The position numbers and the translations under genes are program-made. Shown piece by piece: positions 24,046-36,000 of a stretch of DNA of 64,000 nucleotides (positions within the stretch are counted from its first letter, which is position 1; every line of letters begins with the position of its first letter). Source of the DNA: Cymodocea nodosa (lineage: Eukaryota > Streptophyta > Magnoliopsida > Alismatales > Cymodoceaceae); NCBI GenBank assembly GCA_036874045.1, contig CM072339.1, positions 9,183,501-9,247,500 of the forward strand, in the 5' to 3' direction. The notes beneath the pieces were generated by a model that saw only the letters and a program-made list of their open reading frames with translations, was not told the origin of the DNA and did no database searches.

Positions 24046-24820
24046 ATGGTCCCCAAGTTCTACAAAGGTCGTGGCAGAGGAAAAGGCAAAAGCAGAGGAG
24101 ATGCACAAGGAAAGAAATAGAGAATGATGAAGTTCCACGTACTTGGTTCAAGAAAATATTTCGAGTGGACAAAATGTTAGCAGAAATTTATAGTCAATAT
24201 TTCTTTCCTGAAGGTATACTAAATGAAGTTAGACAAGAACTCCAAAATATTGATGCTAGTATTACATACATGGGGATTCGAAGTAAATTTGATAGAGAAT
24301 ACAGAATGAAATGTGCTGAGATTGCATTTTTGGAACAGTATGCAAAATATTTGGAAAAAGGTGTAGGTTCGTCAAATAGAACTCCTCAAACTCCTATAAA
24401 CAGTACAAGACTACATGCATTTGAGGAAGAGCATGAATCAGCTATCCCTACCCCTTTATATTCACAACAAGTAGAATCAGATATTGCTGAAGATAAAACA
24501 AAAGTTGACAGTCTTCGAAATGCCGTTGCAATAGAAAGTACCTTAGAAGAATTAAAGTAGAAAACTTTTATAGAGCAATTTGAAAAGAAAACAGCAATAC
24601 TTGAAAAGGAGAAACAGAAATGTTATAGTAGAAGGAAAGTCAGAAAAATTAAGTCTAAGGAAACAAAGTTTATTGAAAAAGAAAATCAGATGAAAATTTA
24701 TTTGCAAAGAACAATGTATGTCTAGACATTGTACCTTATTGTGAATCTGATAAACTCAGCAGTTCCGAACACACTGAAACTGATGAAGATAATGACAACT
24801 CTTTCTATAAACAAGAATAA
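24046..24820 (+). pseudogene. Element B envelope-like ORF, internally deleted
   Basis: The ATG at 24046 gives MVPKFYKGRGRGKGKSRGDA, a strongly basic start. A frameshift near 24115 moves to the frame carrying VPRTWFKKIFRVDKML, FFPEGILNEVRQEL and MKCAEIAFLEQYAKYLEKG. A stop at 24558 and further shifts follow. Compared with G, about 1.6 kb of the acidic and C-terminal regions is missing, and the join near 24797 runs directly into NSFYKQE and stops. It therefore lacks the C-terminal domain seen in G. Confidence 0.7.
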
Positions 24821-24836
24821 TAATTGAACATATTTA

Positions 24837-24917
24837 CAAAAGGGGGAGATTGAACATATATATATATATATATTCTCTATAATTATCTTTTTGATTAATG
24901 ACCAAAAGGGGGAGAAA
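24837..24917 (+). other. Extra polypurine tracts of element B
   Basis: AAAGGGGGAGAT (24839-24850) and AAAAGGGGGAGAAA (24904-24917) precede the terminal PPT. They flank a TA microsatellite (about 24855-24873). Multiple PPTs are a reported Sirevirus trait. Confidence 0.75.
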
Positions 24918-25208
24918 TATTATAAAAAGATGATTATGATCTTAATTGCATATATATATTATAAAAGGAGATGCTATTTAAATGGTTATTGTAATCTGAT
25001 AGATGATAATTAGAAAACTGATACTTATATAATTATTGACATCTGAGAGTTTTATTTCTGAGAGGTAAAATTTACACAAACAATATAAATAAGCTTAAGT
25101 GAACTTAAGTCAACAAACAAGTTTTTTGAATTAAAAGTTAACCCAACGAAGGTGCTTTGTTGAGTTAAACATATTTCATAATTGATTTAATATGGTTTTG
25201 TCATCATC

Positions 25209-25222
25209 AAAAAGGGGGAGAT
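25209..25222 (+). other. Terminal polypurine tract of element B
   Basis: AAAAAGGGGGAGAT directly abuts the 3' LTR and is preceded by TTTTGTCATCATC, a context shared with C, F and G. Confidence 0.92.
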
Positions 25223-26943
25223 TGTTGAGTATTTTGTTTTGATGATGTGTGCTGAATGAAAATAATCATATTTGCTCAATTACTATTGCTTGTGAAAAGA
25301 AATTAAAATCATCAATTAATACAGAAAAAGCTTACTGATATAAATACTTGTCTGTATTGGATCTGAAGTTAATAACTAGTCGTTTTGTTGCATTAATTTC
25401 TCATTTAGCTAAACGTTAAGTTAACATATGTTTTTATTGAAAAGCATGATATATTTTAAAGTTATATCTTCTGTATCATGAACAATGCACGTTTAAACAA
25501 CTCGTTAAGTTAGAGTTTTGTTTGTATAGAGGTCACGTAAGAACTCGTTAAGTTAGAGGCTTAAAGGTTAAAATAGGTCACGTGATAACTTGTTAAGTTA
25601 GTGAGTAAAAGAAGAGACAAACTCGTTTAGTTAGTGTTATACACATGGTGAAATTATAAGTTACGAATGTTCTATTGTATCACGTGAGGTGCACATGTTT
25701 AACTCATTAAGCTAACATAACTAAATACGTTGAGTTGCTATATTGAACACTAAGGCAACGCATTAGGTTAGCATTGTAAACTTAAGTTGTTATTTTTGCA
25801 CGTGGTAAAATTCTTATTATAAAAACATTTGTTTATTACTGAATCGGTGAGTTAAAGTTTTTTTCGGAGACTTACAAGCGTAACTATCCGAAAGGTAACT
25901 TAAGTCATGTTTTCAGGTCTTGACACGTGTCTCACTAGTTTTATAATATAAAGAGTTTTTCGATGACTTACAACTGTAACTATCCGAAACTTAAACTGTT
26001 TTCGGTGAGCTATCGTTTAACCTTCCGAAAGAAAGGTTAAGCTGGTTCGTTGAGTTAGCTACAGTACTTGTCACGTGAAATGGCACATGAGGAACTCATT
26101 AAGTTAGAAACGTTAAGTTATATATATATACTTGTGTTACTCGTTTAGTTAACATTAAAGTAACGACTTCTTATTACACTGATGAAAAATTTTTGGACGA
26201 GAAAGTTTATTTTGCAGGAAATTTTTCAAAGATCCAGGACTAATGATTAAAGAAAATTCGAAATATAAATATGGGTTAAAACATGTGTGTTTCGATGAAG
26301 GAAAAAGAAAAGACGTGGAGAAGTGGAAAACTGGTAGTGGTTAAACATGAAGGATATGCATGAAATGAAGATATAGTATAAAAGGCATAGAATTCTCATT
26401 AATCAAACCATCCTTGCACATAAAACGAAAAATCTTTTCAAGGATCAAACTATCCCTGCACACGAAAAGAAAAATCTCTTTCAGAGATCAAAAACACCTT
26501 CTCGAGGAAAATCTCTCAAGTGGAAGAAAATTCAGTGAAGCAGAAAAAGGTATTATATATGTCATTGAAGATTTGAAGTATCAGAATAAAGCAAATTCGG
26601 TGAAGCAAAGAAAGACAAGATATTCGTCACTAAAGAATTGCTGAAGAAAAAAAAGAAGAATAATAAAGATCTCAAATAGGGAGAAATGTTTTAAATTCCA
26701 CAAATTAGTTTTCTATGTTTATAGTTATGAAATTGTTTAGATGATACATGGTATCGAGATATAATTGCATCTACAATTTCTGAGGAGAATTGAATTGTAT
26801 ATTGTAATTGAAACCTTGAATAAATTTGATTTTATGAAAACAATGTCTCGACTTGTTTTTGAGTTTTAAAGTTTCAATTATATGTCAGAAAATATTAAAA
26901 ATACACAATTCACCCCCCTCTTGTGTAGCCATATGATCCTACA
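25223..26943 (+). repeat. 3' LTR of element B
   Basis: 1721 bp, TGTTGAGTATTTTG to TATGATCCTACA, nearly the same as the 5' LTR but about 28 bp longer. It has the same motif array, TATA box (26377-26384) and AATAAA. Confidence 0.95.
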
Positions 26944-27009
26944 CATTCTTTGAATCCATTATTCTTGCTCTTGTAGAGAAAGGGCAGAAAAACGTCTAGA
27001 TGAAGCCAT
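26944..27009 (-). pseudogene. Element C envelope-like ORF, N-terminus
   Basis: The ATG (27009-27007, minus) gives MASSRRFSALSLQEQE, then a TAA after 16 codons. The frame continues WIQRM into the B insertion and resumes at 15537. It is preceded by a TATA-like TTTTTATATGC about 85 bp upstream and by a motif array at 27100-27330. Confidence 0.6.
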
Positions 27010-28561
27010 GAAGGAGAAGGCGCGAAAAAGGGATGAAATAGACGAAGGATTTGAGAATCGGAAGGTTGAGATAGAGTGAGAAGATAACCCTCCAAAAGCA
27101 TATAAAAATCGGAAAGTTCCAGAGATCGATGAGTTAGAGGCCTAACTTACCAAAAGAAAAGAATTTTCAGATATTTACAGGATTACTGTCCAGAAAAGAG
27201 GTACAAAGGCCAAAAGACAGTAACTTACCGAAACACAAGAATTTTAGGATAGTTACTGACTGAACTGTCTGAAAACCTACAGAAACAGTATGCTAACTCT
27301 CCGAAAACTTTTAGCACCTAACTAGTTAAAGAAAATAACTCCCCCTAAAGATATGCTAACTAAGAAAGAAAGATATATTAAATTGAGAAAATCAGACATA
27401 TGAAAAAGAATAAACTCCCTTTGAATATATGAATAAAAGAAATCAGCAAAAAAATAAAAAATAAACCTTTTTTTTTGGTTAAGGTATTTGTATTTTTATA
27501 ATGTTTTTATTTTATTTTTTTGTTTTTTATTTTTATTTTATATCGATATAAATATATATATAAGTAGGTCTTTACTAAGAATTTTTTTATTTTATTTAAA
27601 TTTTAATTGTGTGAGAATTATTGAAATATTTAAGACTCCACAATAAGATAAGGAACACTTTTCACTTAGGATAAGAACTTGATCCGATGAGCACCTTATT
27701 AACCTTAAAAAAACCAGTTTTCATAAACTTCATTGCTATAACTTAATGGTTTTAGAATAGAAAAATTCAAAATTATTTAATATATTCTCTCTAGCCAGTT
27801 TGAAATTTCCATGAAGCAACCCTAAGGTATATTTTCCCTTAACAATGTTTGTTATGTAATTAACTAAGAAGAAAGGAAGATCTTTGAGAATTATGAAACT
27901 GTTAGTACTGCATAGCTAATAATCAGATTTTTTTTGTGTAAATTGGTGTTGGTTGCTCTTTGCAACAAACATTCCATTTTTTTTTATTTTTAACAATGGC
28001 AATCATTTTGACAGTACCAAAAAAATGGAAAGTGTAGAAAGTTAAAAACATTTGGACAAGGTCAGGTTAAATATCTTGAGTCTTATTGCTTCCAGCCACT
28101 TTTCCTTGTTTTTCACCCTCACATATTAAAAACCTCTAAATTTTCTAATCATGAACCATTCTATCTAACAAATAGGAATACAATCACTGAATTAATTAAG
28201 GTAACTTGGCTATTTTTCGGATTTAGATCCCCATTCTAAGTGTCATGTGGACATTATTCTATTTGTGGAGTAGAAACCTTCAATAATGTTGTGAGTTATT
28301 CTGAGTTGATTTTAATATAGATGTATGAAATCATTGTAATTTATAAACTTAGTAGAAAATCCCATGAAGAGTGTTTGTTGTTTTGTTTTTGTTTTAAAGT
28401 TTGAAGAATAATAATTTGTAAATATTCTCAAGAAATAACTCAAAATAAGAATTAGACAAAAATAGATTATCAAAATAACTCAATATAATTAAAACAAATA
28501 ATAGAAAATAAGATGGTGAAGTAAATATAAAAAAATAGAAGATAAAAGATAGTAGGTAAAG
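27010..28561 (-). other. Noncoding spacer of element C between pol and envelope-like ORF
   Basis: No ORF is supported. 27100-27330 repeats the LTR-type motifs (TAACTTACCGAAA, TAGGATAGTTA). A PPT-like TTTAGGGGGAG (minus) is at 27341-27348. The part from 27460 to 27600 is a T/A-rich low-complexity run. The rest shows no recognisable feature. Confidence 0.65.
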
Positions 28562-31500
28562 CTAAAAATCATTTAGGCAGCATATTCCTAAATCTCTTCT
28601 CAATTTGATAAACTGTTTTTCTTCAAGAGACTTTGTAAAAATATCTGCCAACTACTCATAAGTAGAAACAAAATTCAGCTCAATGTTATCCTTCATAACA
28701 TTTTCTCTCAAAAAATGGTGTCTTATCTCAATATGTTTTGCCTAAGAGTGCAACACAAGGTTCTTTGACAAACTTATTGCACTATTACTGTCACAATTAA
28801 TAGGTGTTTTTCCATATGTAATTCCATAATCTTTCATAGTTTGTTTTATCCAAAGAATTTGTGCACAACATAAGGCACCAACAACATATTCAGCTTCAGT
28901 AGTTGATAGGGTAACACAATTATGCTTCTTACTAAACTAGGAAATTAATGAATTGCCAAATAGTTAGCAAGTTCCACTAGTACTCTTTCTATCAGATTTG
29001 CATCCAGCATAATTAGTATCATTGTATCCAATTAGATCCAAACTACTATCTTTGAAATACATTAAACCAAAATTTGAAGTTCCTTGTAGGTATTTCATTA
29101 TCATTTTAACTGTAGATAGATGAGATTCTTTTGGTTGAGCTTGAAAACAAGCACAGGCACAGACACTGAACATGATATCAGGTCTAAAAGCAGTTAAATA
29201 AAGAAGAGAACCTATCATTCCTCTATATTTAGTAATATCAACAGTTGGTCTAGATTCATCTTTATCCAATTTAATTGATGAACTCATAGGAGTGCCTAAG
29301 AACTTGTAGTTACTCATTCCAAATTTTTCTAAAAGTTGCTTTGTATATTTCTCTTGATATACAAAAATTCCTTTTTCAACTTGTTTAATCTACAATCCCA
29401 GAAAGAATGTCAACTCACCCATTAAACTCATCTCAAACTGATTTTTCATCTGATCTGCAAAATTATTACTTAAAATCTCATTAGTTGCTCCAAAAATGAT
29501 ATCATCTACATAAATCTCAACAACTAACAAACCTAGATGATTTTTCTTAAAGAATAAGGTATTGTCAACCTTACCAATAGAAAAATCATTATCTAACAAA
29601 AAGGATTTCAGCCTATCATACCAAGCTCTCGGAGCTTGTTTCAAACCATACAAGGCCTTCTTCAATTTGTAAACATGCTTAGGAAAATCAACATCAGCAA
29701 AACTAGGTGGTTGCCTAATAAAAACTTCTTCTTTAATGAAACCATTTAAAAATGCACTTTTAACATCCATTTGATATAGTTTAAAATTCATATGAGCATC
29801 AAAAGTTAGAAAAATTCTAATAGATTCTAATCTAGCTACAGGTGCAAAAGTTTCATCAAAATCTATTCCCTCTTGTTGGTTATACCCTTGAGCTACTAGT
29901 CTAGCCTTATTTCTAATTACCTGTCCTAATTCATCAGATTTATTCTTAAATATCCATTTAGTGCCAATAATTGAATGATCTAGAGGTTTAGGAACTAAGT
30001 CCCAAACTTCATTTCTTCTAAATTGATTAAGTTCTTCCTGCATGGCACTAATCCAAAATTCATCATTTAATGCCTCATCAATGTTTTTAGGTTCTATTAC
30101 AAATAAAAATGCATAACACCTAGAAACATTAATCCTAGATCTTGTTTGCACACCTTTAGAAATATCACCAATAATAAACTCCTTAGGGTGTTGAGGCAAA
30201 AATTTATGAGTCAAAGGATTATCATTTCTTTCTTGACCCATGGTACTAGATTCTCCAATATTTAGTTCATCACATTCATAATCTGAAATATCAACAATTT
30301 CTTTTGAAGCATTACTTGGTTCTTCATCAAAATTTACATGCATAGATTCTTCAACAGCCAAAGAAATTTTGTTATAAATTCTATATGCTTTACTTCTTGA
30401 AGAATATCCCAAAAATATACCTTCATCAGATTTTGCTTCAAATTTATCTTTATTCTCTTTTGTATTCAGAATAAAACATTTAGATCCAAAAGCTTTAAAA
30501 TAATGTACTTTAGTAATTCTTCCCATCCATAGCTCAAAAGGAGTCTTATTCAAATCTCTTCTTATGGTTACTCTATTTAAAATATAGCATGCAGTACTAA
30601 CTGCCTCAACCCAAAAATAATAAGCAACCTTGTATTCATTTAACATAATTCTAGCCATTTCTTGAAGAGATATATTCTTTCTCTCTACAATTCCATTCTG
30701 AGAAGGGGCTCTAGGAAAGGCAAATCTATGTTCTATTCCTAGATCTTGGCAAAGTTTTTCCATATTTTCATTTTCAAATTCCCCTCCATGATCACTCTTA
30801 ATTTTTTGAACTTTCAATTGCTTTTCATTTTGAATCATATTTAGAAAAATTTTAAACTCCTCAAATACTTCACTCTTATGTCTTAGAAATATTACCCAAG
30901 TATATCTTGAAAAATCATCAACTAGAATAAATACATATCTCTTACCACTTAAACTTTCTATTGTAGTAGGGCCAAATAAATCCATGTGAATTAATTCCAA
31001 AATTCTTCTAGATATAATTTGCTTTCCTGATTTAAACGAACTCTTCTTTTGTTTTCCCAATTCACATGCATCACAGATTTTATCCTTTTTAAATTTCAAA
31101 TTGGGTAAACCATCTACTTGGTTCTTCTTAGCTAACTTATCTAGTTGCTTCATATGAATATGACCTAGTCTACAATGTCATAACCATGCATTGTCTAAAT
31201 TATTAGCAATTAAATAGGAATCAGTTGAAGAAACACCATCAAGTAAATTTAGAAAACATACATCATTTCTTCTATGAGTAGTAAATTTAACTTCATTAGA
31301 GTTTTCATTAATAACAAGGCATTTCTTAGATTTAAACAAAACCATATAACCTTTATCTTCTAACTGAGTAATACTAATTAAATTATGCTCTAAATTTTCA
31401 ACTAGTAAGACATTATCTATAACCATTTTATCATTTACATAAACAGATCCGATACCAATAATCTTACCTTTTTGATCATTGCCAAATTTGACATTTCCTC

Positions 31501-31573
31501 CATCAATCATCTTCAGGTCTTTTAGGACAGATTTATCTCTAATCATATACTTTGAAGCACCACTGTCCATCAC
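28562..31573 (-). pseudogene. Element C pol: protease, integrase, RT, RNase H
   Basis: This is the best-preserved pol in the window. Protease begins near 31573 with DSGASKYMI. The ORF 31153-29390 (587 codons open) carries CDACELGK, integrase [16 protein letters not shown] and VERKN, the [16 protein letters not shown] block, and RT with [24 protein letters not shown] and [10 protein letters not shown] (about 29500). After a stop near 29389 the frame continues into RNase H (28964-29317 and onward to LGICCLNDF). Stops at 28936 (a Trp in other copies) and about 28652 break RNase H. Catalytic residues of integrase and RT look intact. Confidence 0.92.
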
Positions 31574-31586
31574 CCATCATGATCTT

Positions 31587-33442
31587 TTAGTTTTGACCTA
31601 CAAGGATAGTCATAATCACATCCTTTGGTACCCATATTTTCTTGAGTCCATTTTTGTCAATGGAGAATATTTGAAATCTATTTTGTTTTGAAATCCATGT
31701 GTTATTTCGATTAACAGTATTTCTTTTTAACACATAGATAACTTTCTCTTTATTAATTGTTTTCAAATAGCCATTTTGATAATTCATTTTATAGCTGCTT
31801 GAAAAATTAATAGAAGCATATGTTTTTGGTGGTTCATAGTTAAAACCTATACCAGTTCTATCACCAAAAACTTTATAACTATTAATAATATTTGTCAATT
31901 TCTTATCTCCTTTAGTAAATGCTCCTAGTTTAAATTGCAGTCTACCAATTTCTTGTTCTAATTTTTCTATATCATTATTAGAGCTAGAATTTTCAACACA
32001 CTAATTTTTAAGATTTTCATTCAATTTTTCAGTTTCATCTTGTAGCCTTTTGTTTTCTAAAAATTTATCCTTCAGTTCCTTAATAAGTTCTGAATTATAT
32101 TTTTCAAGTTTAGAAATTTTATCATGCATATGAGAACTATCAACAACAAATTTATTTTTCTTTAATGTAGAATTTTCAGTTTTTAATGTAATAATTTCCT
32201 TTTCTAGCTTAGTAGTAGTTTTATTACTATTTGATAATTTTCTTTTTCACATAGAATTTTCTAAACTAACATTTTTTAGTTCTTCCAATAATTCATTATA
32301 ATCATCTTGATTTATATCAGATACATCAGAATCATTATCAGAATTAATTTCCTCAGCTATATTGAATCAGAATGTACCTCATTAGTGTTAACCATAAAAC
32401 AGACATTGGCTAGCTCTTCAGACTCAGACTCGATCTATGTACCATCAGTACTAGTACCCTCAGATGCTTCAGACTCTATAGAATCATCCCAAGTAACTTG
32501 GAATGCTTTCTTCTTTCCTTGATTAAATCTTCTCTAATGAAATTTCTATTTTCCATGAGATTTCTTCTTGTCAAAATTCTTTCTTTCATCCTTCTTTTGA
32601 TATGTGCATTGGCTCTGAAAATGCCCATATCTGTTGCAGTTGAAGCATTTTGTAGCAGATTGCTTCCCTTTATCATGACTTTTTCCTTTGTTCCAGAATT
32701 TTCTATATTTTTTGATAATACAGGCCAATTCTTCTAGAAACTCATTAACAGACTTCTTAGATGGTTGTTGAGCCTTCAGTGCAAGCTCCTTTTTCTTTTC
32801 AACCTTCCTAGAGGTTTCTCCTTCCTCTTCTTTCCAATCTTTCAGTTGAGTCTCATAGGCTAATAGATTGCTAGTAAGATCTTCCAAAGTGAAAGTCCTC
32901 ATATCCTTTGAATCTTGCAAGGAGATAGCCTTTGCTTTCCAATATTTGTTCAGGCTTCTCAAGACTTTGATAACCTATTCTTTCATGGGAAATTCTTTTC
33001 CAAGATTTTTTAGACCATTTATAATCTCAATGAAATGAGAAATGAGATCAGTGATACCCTCATTCTCTTTCATTTTAAACATTTAATATTTCCTTAGTAG
33101 GATACTTATTTTTGTATCCTTCACCTCATTTGTTCCTTCATATGTAATTTCTAATGCACGCCAAGCTTCATGTGTAGTAGAACAAGTAGAGATCTTGTTG
33201 TATATATCAACTGTGATTGTACAAGTTAGTGCATTCATTCCTCTTGCATCCATTTGTATTTTCTTCTCATCTTCATCATTCCACATGTCTTCAGAAACAT
33301 TTGGAAGCTATATACCACGAACCACTACTCTCCATACCTTCACATCCATAGATTTTAAAAAGTTAGTCATTTTATTTTTCCAAAAACCATAGTTATTGCC
33401 ATCAAAGAGTGGAGGTCGGTGAACATGCTGACCCTCTACCAT
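31587..33442 (-). pseudogene. Element C gag
   Basis: The ATG at 33442 gives MVEGQHVHRPPLFDGNNYGF, a typical copia gag start. The capsid domain runs to about 32750, then the zinc knuckle CFNCNRYGHFQSQC (about 32655-32610) and a long Lys/Asn/Glu-rich coiled-coil tail to about 31900. Stops fall near 33308, 33080 and 32963, with frameshifts after 32546. A segment at 31898-31587 ends WVPKDVIMTILVGQN just before protease. Gag forms the particle; this copy is inactive. Confidence 0.85.
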
Positions 33443-33475
33443 TGATCTCAGATTGATTAAATCTATTACAGAGAT

Positions 33476-33493
33476 AACCAGGCTCTGATACCA
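33476..33493 (-). other. Primer binding site of element C
   Basis: TGGTATCAGAGCCTGGTT on the minus strand matches the complement of initiator tRNA-Met except for one base. Confidence 0.9.
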
Positions 33494-33495
33494 CT

Positions 33496-33770
33496 TGAAA
33501 GGATCAAATGGCACACTAGAGGGGGGGGTGAATAGTGTCCTAATAAAATTTATTTTGCTTTTAAAACTTTGGAAGCAGTTGACACTAATGAACCCTAATT
33601 AATTGATTTTGAAATTAAAACTTGTAGTGTAGAAAGCAAAGAACACAAAGAGATTTATAGTGGTTCCCCAAACTAGGTAGTCCACTCCTCAAGGCCACAA
33701 CCTCAAGAATTTCACTAAGTGCTTTTAAGGCTAAGCACAAACCTTAAACAAGTTGCTTTTGCAGGCTAAG
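33496..33770 (-). repeat. 5' LTR remnant of element C
   Basis: 275 bp matching 11518-11790 of the 3' LTR. It ends abruptly at GCAGGCTAAG, where the TG of element I begins. The remaining 1.4 kb of this LTR is not found elsewhere in the window. Confidence 0.88.
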
Positions 33771-35897
33771 TGTTTATGTTTGGCTAGCACGACACCAGAA
33801 AACTTGTTTGGATCTTCAGCAACGCACTAGAAAAACTTGGATTTGTTAACTTCTGTTTTTACTTAGTTAATTTATCTTTATGCCTATTCTTTTTCAGAGA
33901 AAACAAACAACCTTTAATACAAGTTAGATATAAATTCCAATTTGTATTTTAACTGCAAGTGCACAGTGTCTATTGTATTAGTATGCAAGTACATGTCTAT
34001 CCCACAGGGAATTGCTTAAGAATTGAGAACTATTCCATTTTTAACAATCAAATTTATATATTCAATAAGTCTTCCATTGAATTACAATTAACTCAACAGA
34101 CAAAGTTTGTTGAGTTATGACTAACTTAACGGACTAACCTCGTGGACTTAAGTTAACTCCACGAGCCTGTCTTTTCTTTTTAATACTACTATTTACAGAG
34201 AACTGCGGCCAACCATTGGGCGGTTCCATAGATTGTAAATAACATCAATTAAGCTCTTTAATGTTAGTAAACACTGGATTTATCATTAGGCAATACTAAC
34301 ATTTAGATAATTCAAACAGTAACCATTAAAATCTTTAAGTCTTTTAAACGAACTAATTTAAGTAAGCTGTTAAACTAAAACAAACATAAAACAATCACAA
34401 CACTGACAAAGATAACATTAATCACGATACAACAAAAACAATACAACACTCAAATATAAAATACAAACACAGATAAATTGTTTTTGGTATTTTTGTTTTA
34501 ATATGAACATAGAAATGGGCAAAAGGTGAAATGTAAAGTAATCTAAGTTGACAGTAAATACTTCTGTCACTACATACGATGCGATTACACCACTGAAAAT
34601 TAAACCACTTACAATTCTTTCTCCTCTCCCTATAGAATCGCGAGTCCAGAATTGCAAGATGATCTCCTCTTCAGCATACAGGCATCAACCCGAAACCAAG
34701 GCTTGAAGCTTTACGATCTTCTGAGATATGAGTCGGCGCTTGGTGAAAATGGCTTCCCTTCCTACGACGCGATCACTCCTCACAATGGTTGTCAAGCACT
34801 GTGTTTGACTCGGAATTGACCCGACATCAGGAAAGTATCCTCACAGACCTTCGATGGTTGGTGATTATGGTGGTGATAATGTGGTGGTGATAATGGTTGT
34901 TGTGGTACTTCAAAGAATTGCCGACACTATTTGCAGAAAGCTCGGTGCTCCTCCTCTGTACACACTAACCATACCCATTGATCACACACACTTCACTTCT
35001 TTTTCTTCTTTTCTTTTATATTTCTTCAGTGGTAACTGCTTCTACTTGAATGGTCGGTTGGATTTCCTTCATTCATATCAACGACGATGATTTCTTCTCC
35101 CTTCGACAAGTGAATTCCTGCGTGATACGTGCGATCGTAGTTTTTCCTTCCAACTGTCCTGTTTTTGCAACCGCTATAGTGGCATATTAGAAAATAAATA
35201 GTCTGTGGAGTTACAGATAACTCAATAGACTTACCTCGTTGATTTAACTATAAAACACATGTATAAATTTAACTATCCGATGCTCAGGTGCATTTCGGAT
35301 ACTTATAAACTTAAATATCCGATGCCTAGATGCATTTCGGATAGTTACAGATAACTCACCGATATATAACTTAAGTAAATCTACTAGATCTCGACACGTG
35401 TCAACAACAGTTTAATAATAAAAGAAACATTTCGGAGAGTTACAAGTCTAACTATCCGATGCTCAGCTGCATTTCAGATAGTTAGAGATAACTTACCGAA
35501 AGTTCACTTAAGTCATGTGTTATGGTTTTGACACGTGTACTTCAGGAAATAATAAACTATTCTTTTAAAACATAACTATTCGGTAGTTTAAACATAACTA
35601 TCCGATACATGTTCGATATGTTAAACATAACTGTCAGAAATATGTTCGGTATGTTAAACATAACTGTTCGAAATATTAGAAAATTCGGATACTTAAGAAT
35701 TTCGTAGCTTGCAACATACCGACAGTTCAAAAATGTACTAAATTAACATTAATTCACCGAAATTAAGAAGATTCTTTAATTAAAGCATATAGCAATGCAA
35801 TTATGATATAATGGCTTAATTCTCATATGATAAGCTAAATATTATGCAATTAACCATCATTTAACTGTTAATAATATGCACTTTTACATTCTAAACA
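33771..35897 (-). repeat. LTR of element I
   Basis: 2127 bp with 6-bp terminal inverted repeats TGTTTA/TAAACA, next to a PPT (35898-35910). It contains the shared TAACTATCCGAT, TTCGGATAGTTAC, ACTTAAGT and GACACGTGT motifs (35200-35720), a TATAAAAG box (35020-35013, minus), and a GC-richer segment (about 34620-35170) with a GGTGATAAT mini-repeat. J has a homologous LTR at about 59184-59919. Confidence 0.85.
35013..35020 (-). promoter_or_regulatory. TATA box of the element I LTR
   Basis: TATAAAAG on the minus strand, downstream of the motif-rich U3. Confidence 0.45.
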
Positions 35898-36000
35898 CTT
35901 CCCCCATACCTAAATTTTGCTAGTCCCTTAGCAAACTAAGATCTAATTAATTCGTCTTTCTAAAAGTGCTAGAATTAATTCTTCCCCCCTTTTTTTCTTC
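35898..36000 (-). other. Polypurine tracts of element I
   Basis: GGTATGGGGGAAG (minus, 35910-35898) abuts the LTR and a second run AAAAAAAGGGGGGAAG lies at about 35999-35983. A third, GGTATGGGGGGGAGG, lies at about 37235-37221. Confidence 0.7.

Larger units (their letters stand above)
15538..26948 (+). mobile_element. Element B: complete family 1 copia retrotransposon with TSD CATTC
   Basis: LTRs at 15543-17235 and 25223-26943 enclose PBS, gag, protease, integrase, RT, RNase H, a noncoding block, an envelope-like ORF and several PPTs. CATTC occurs at 15538-15542 and 26944-26948, so the insertion ends are exact. The target is the envelope-like ORF of element C on the opposite strand. Stops, frameshifts, a deletion at the integrase/RT boundary and a large deletion in the envelope-like ORF make it non-autonomous, but its cis signals are all present. 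Confidence 0.96.
11518..33770 (-). mobile_element. Element C: second copia family, split by element B and truncated at its 5' LTR
   Basis: This minus-strand element has its 3' LTR at 11518-13248, envelope-like ORF at 13300-15542 continuing at 26944-27009, spacer 27010-28561, pol 28562-31573, gag about 31587-33442, PBS 33476-33493 and a 275-bp remnant of the 5' LTR (33496-33770). Element B (15543-26943) is nested in the envelope-like ORF and element I cuts the 5' LTR. Its LTR and proteins are clearly diverged from family 1, although the PPT context (TTTTGTCATCATCAAAAAG) is the same. Confidence 0.9.

Noticed and set aside
24855..24873. TA dinucleotide run as a promoter TATA box
   Set aside because: A microsatellite between PPTs, not at a conserved distance from any ORF.
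26910..27101. 63-codon minus-strand ORF across the B/C junction
   Set aside because: Reads from the element C spacer into the B LTR in a frame different from the envelope-like ORF; junction artefact.
34854..35090. 78-codon open frame in the LTR of I
   Set aside because: Lies within the LTR, overlaps the TATA box region on the other strand and encodes a low-complexity Val-rich start; chance ORF.
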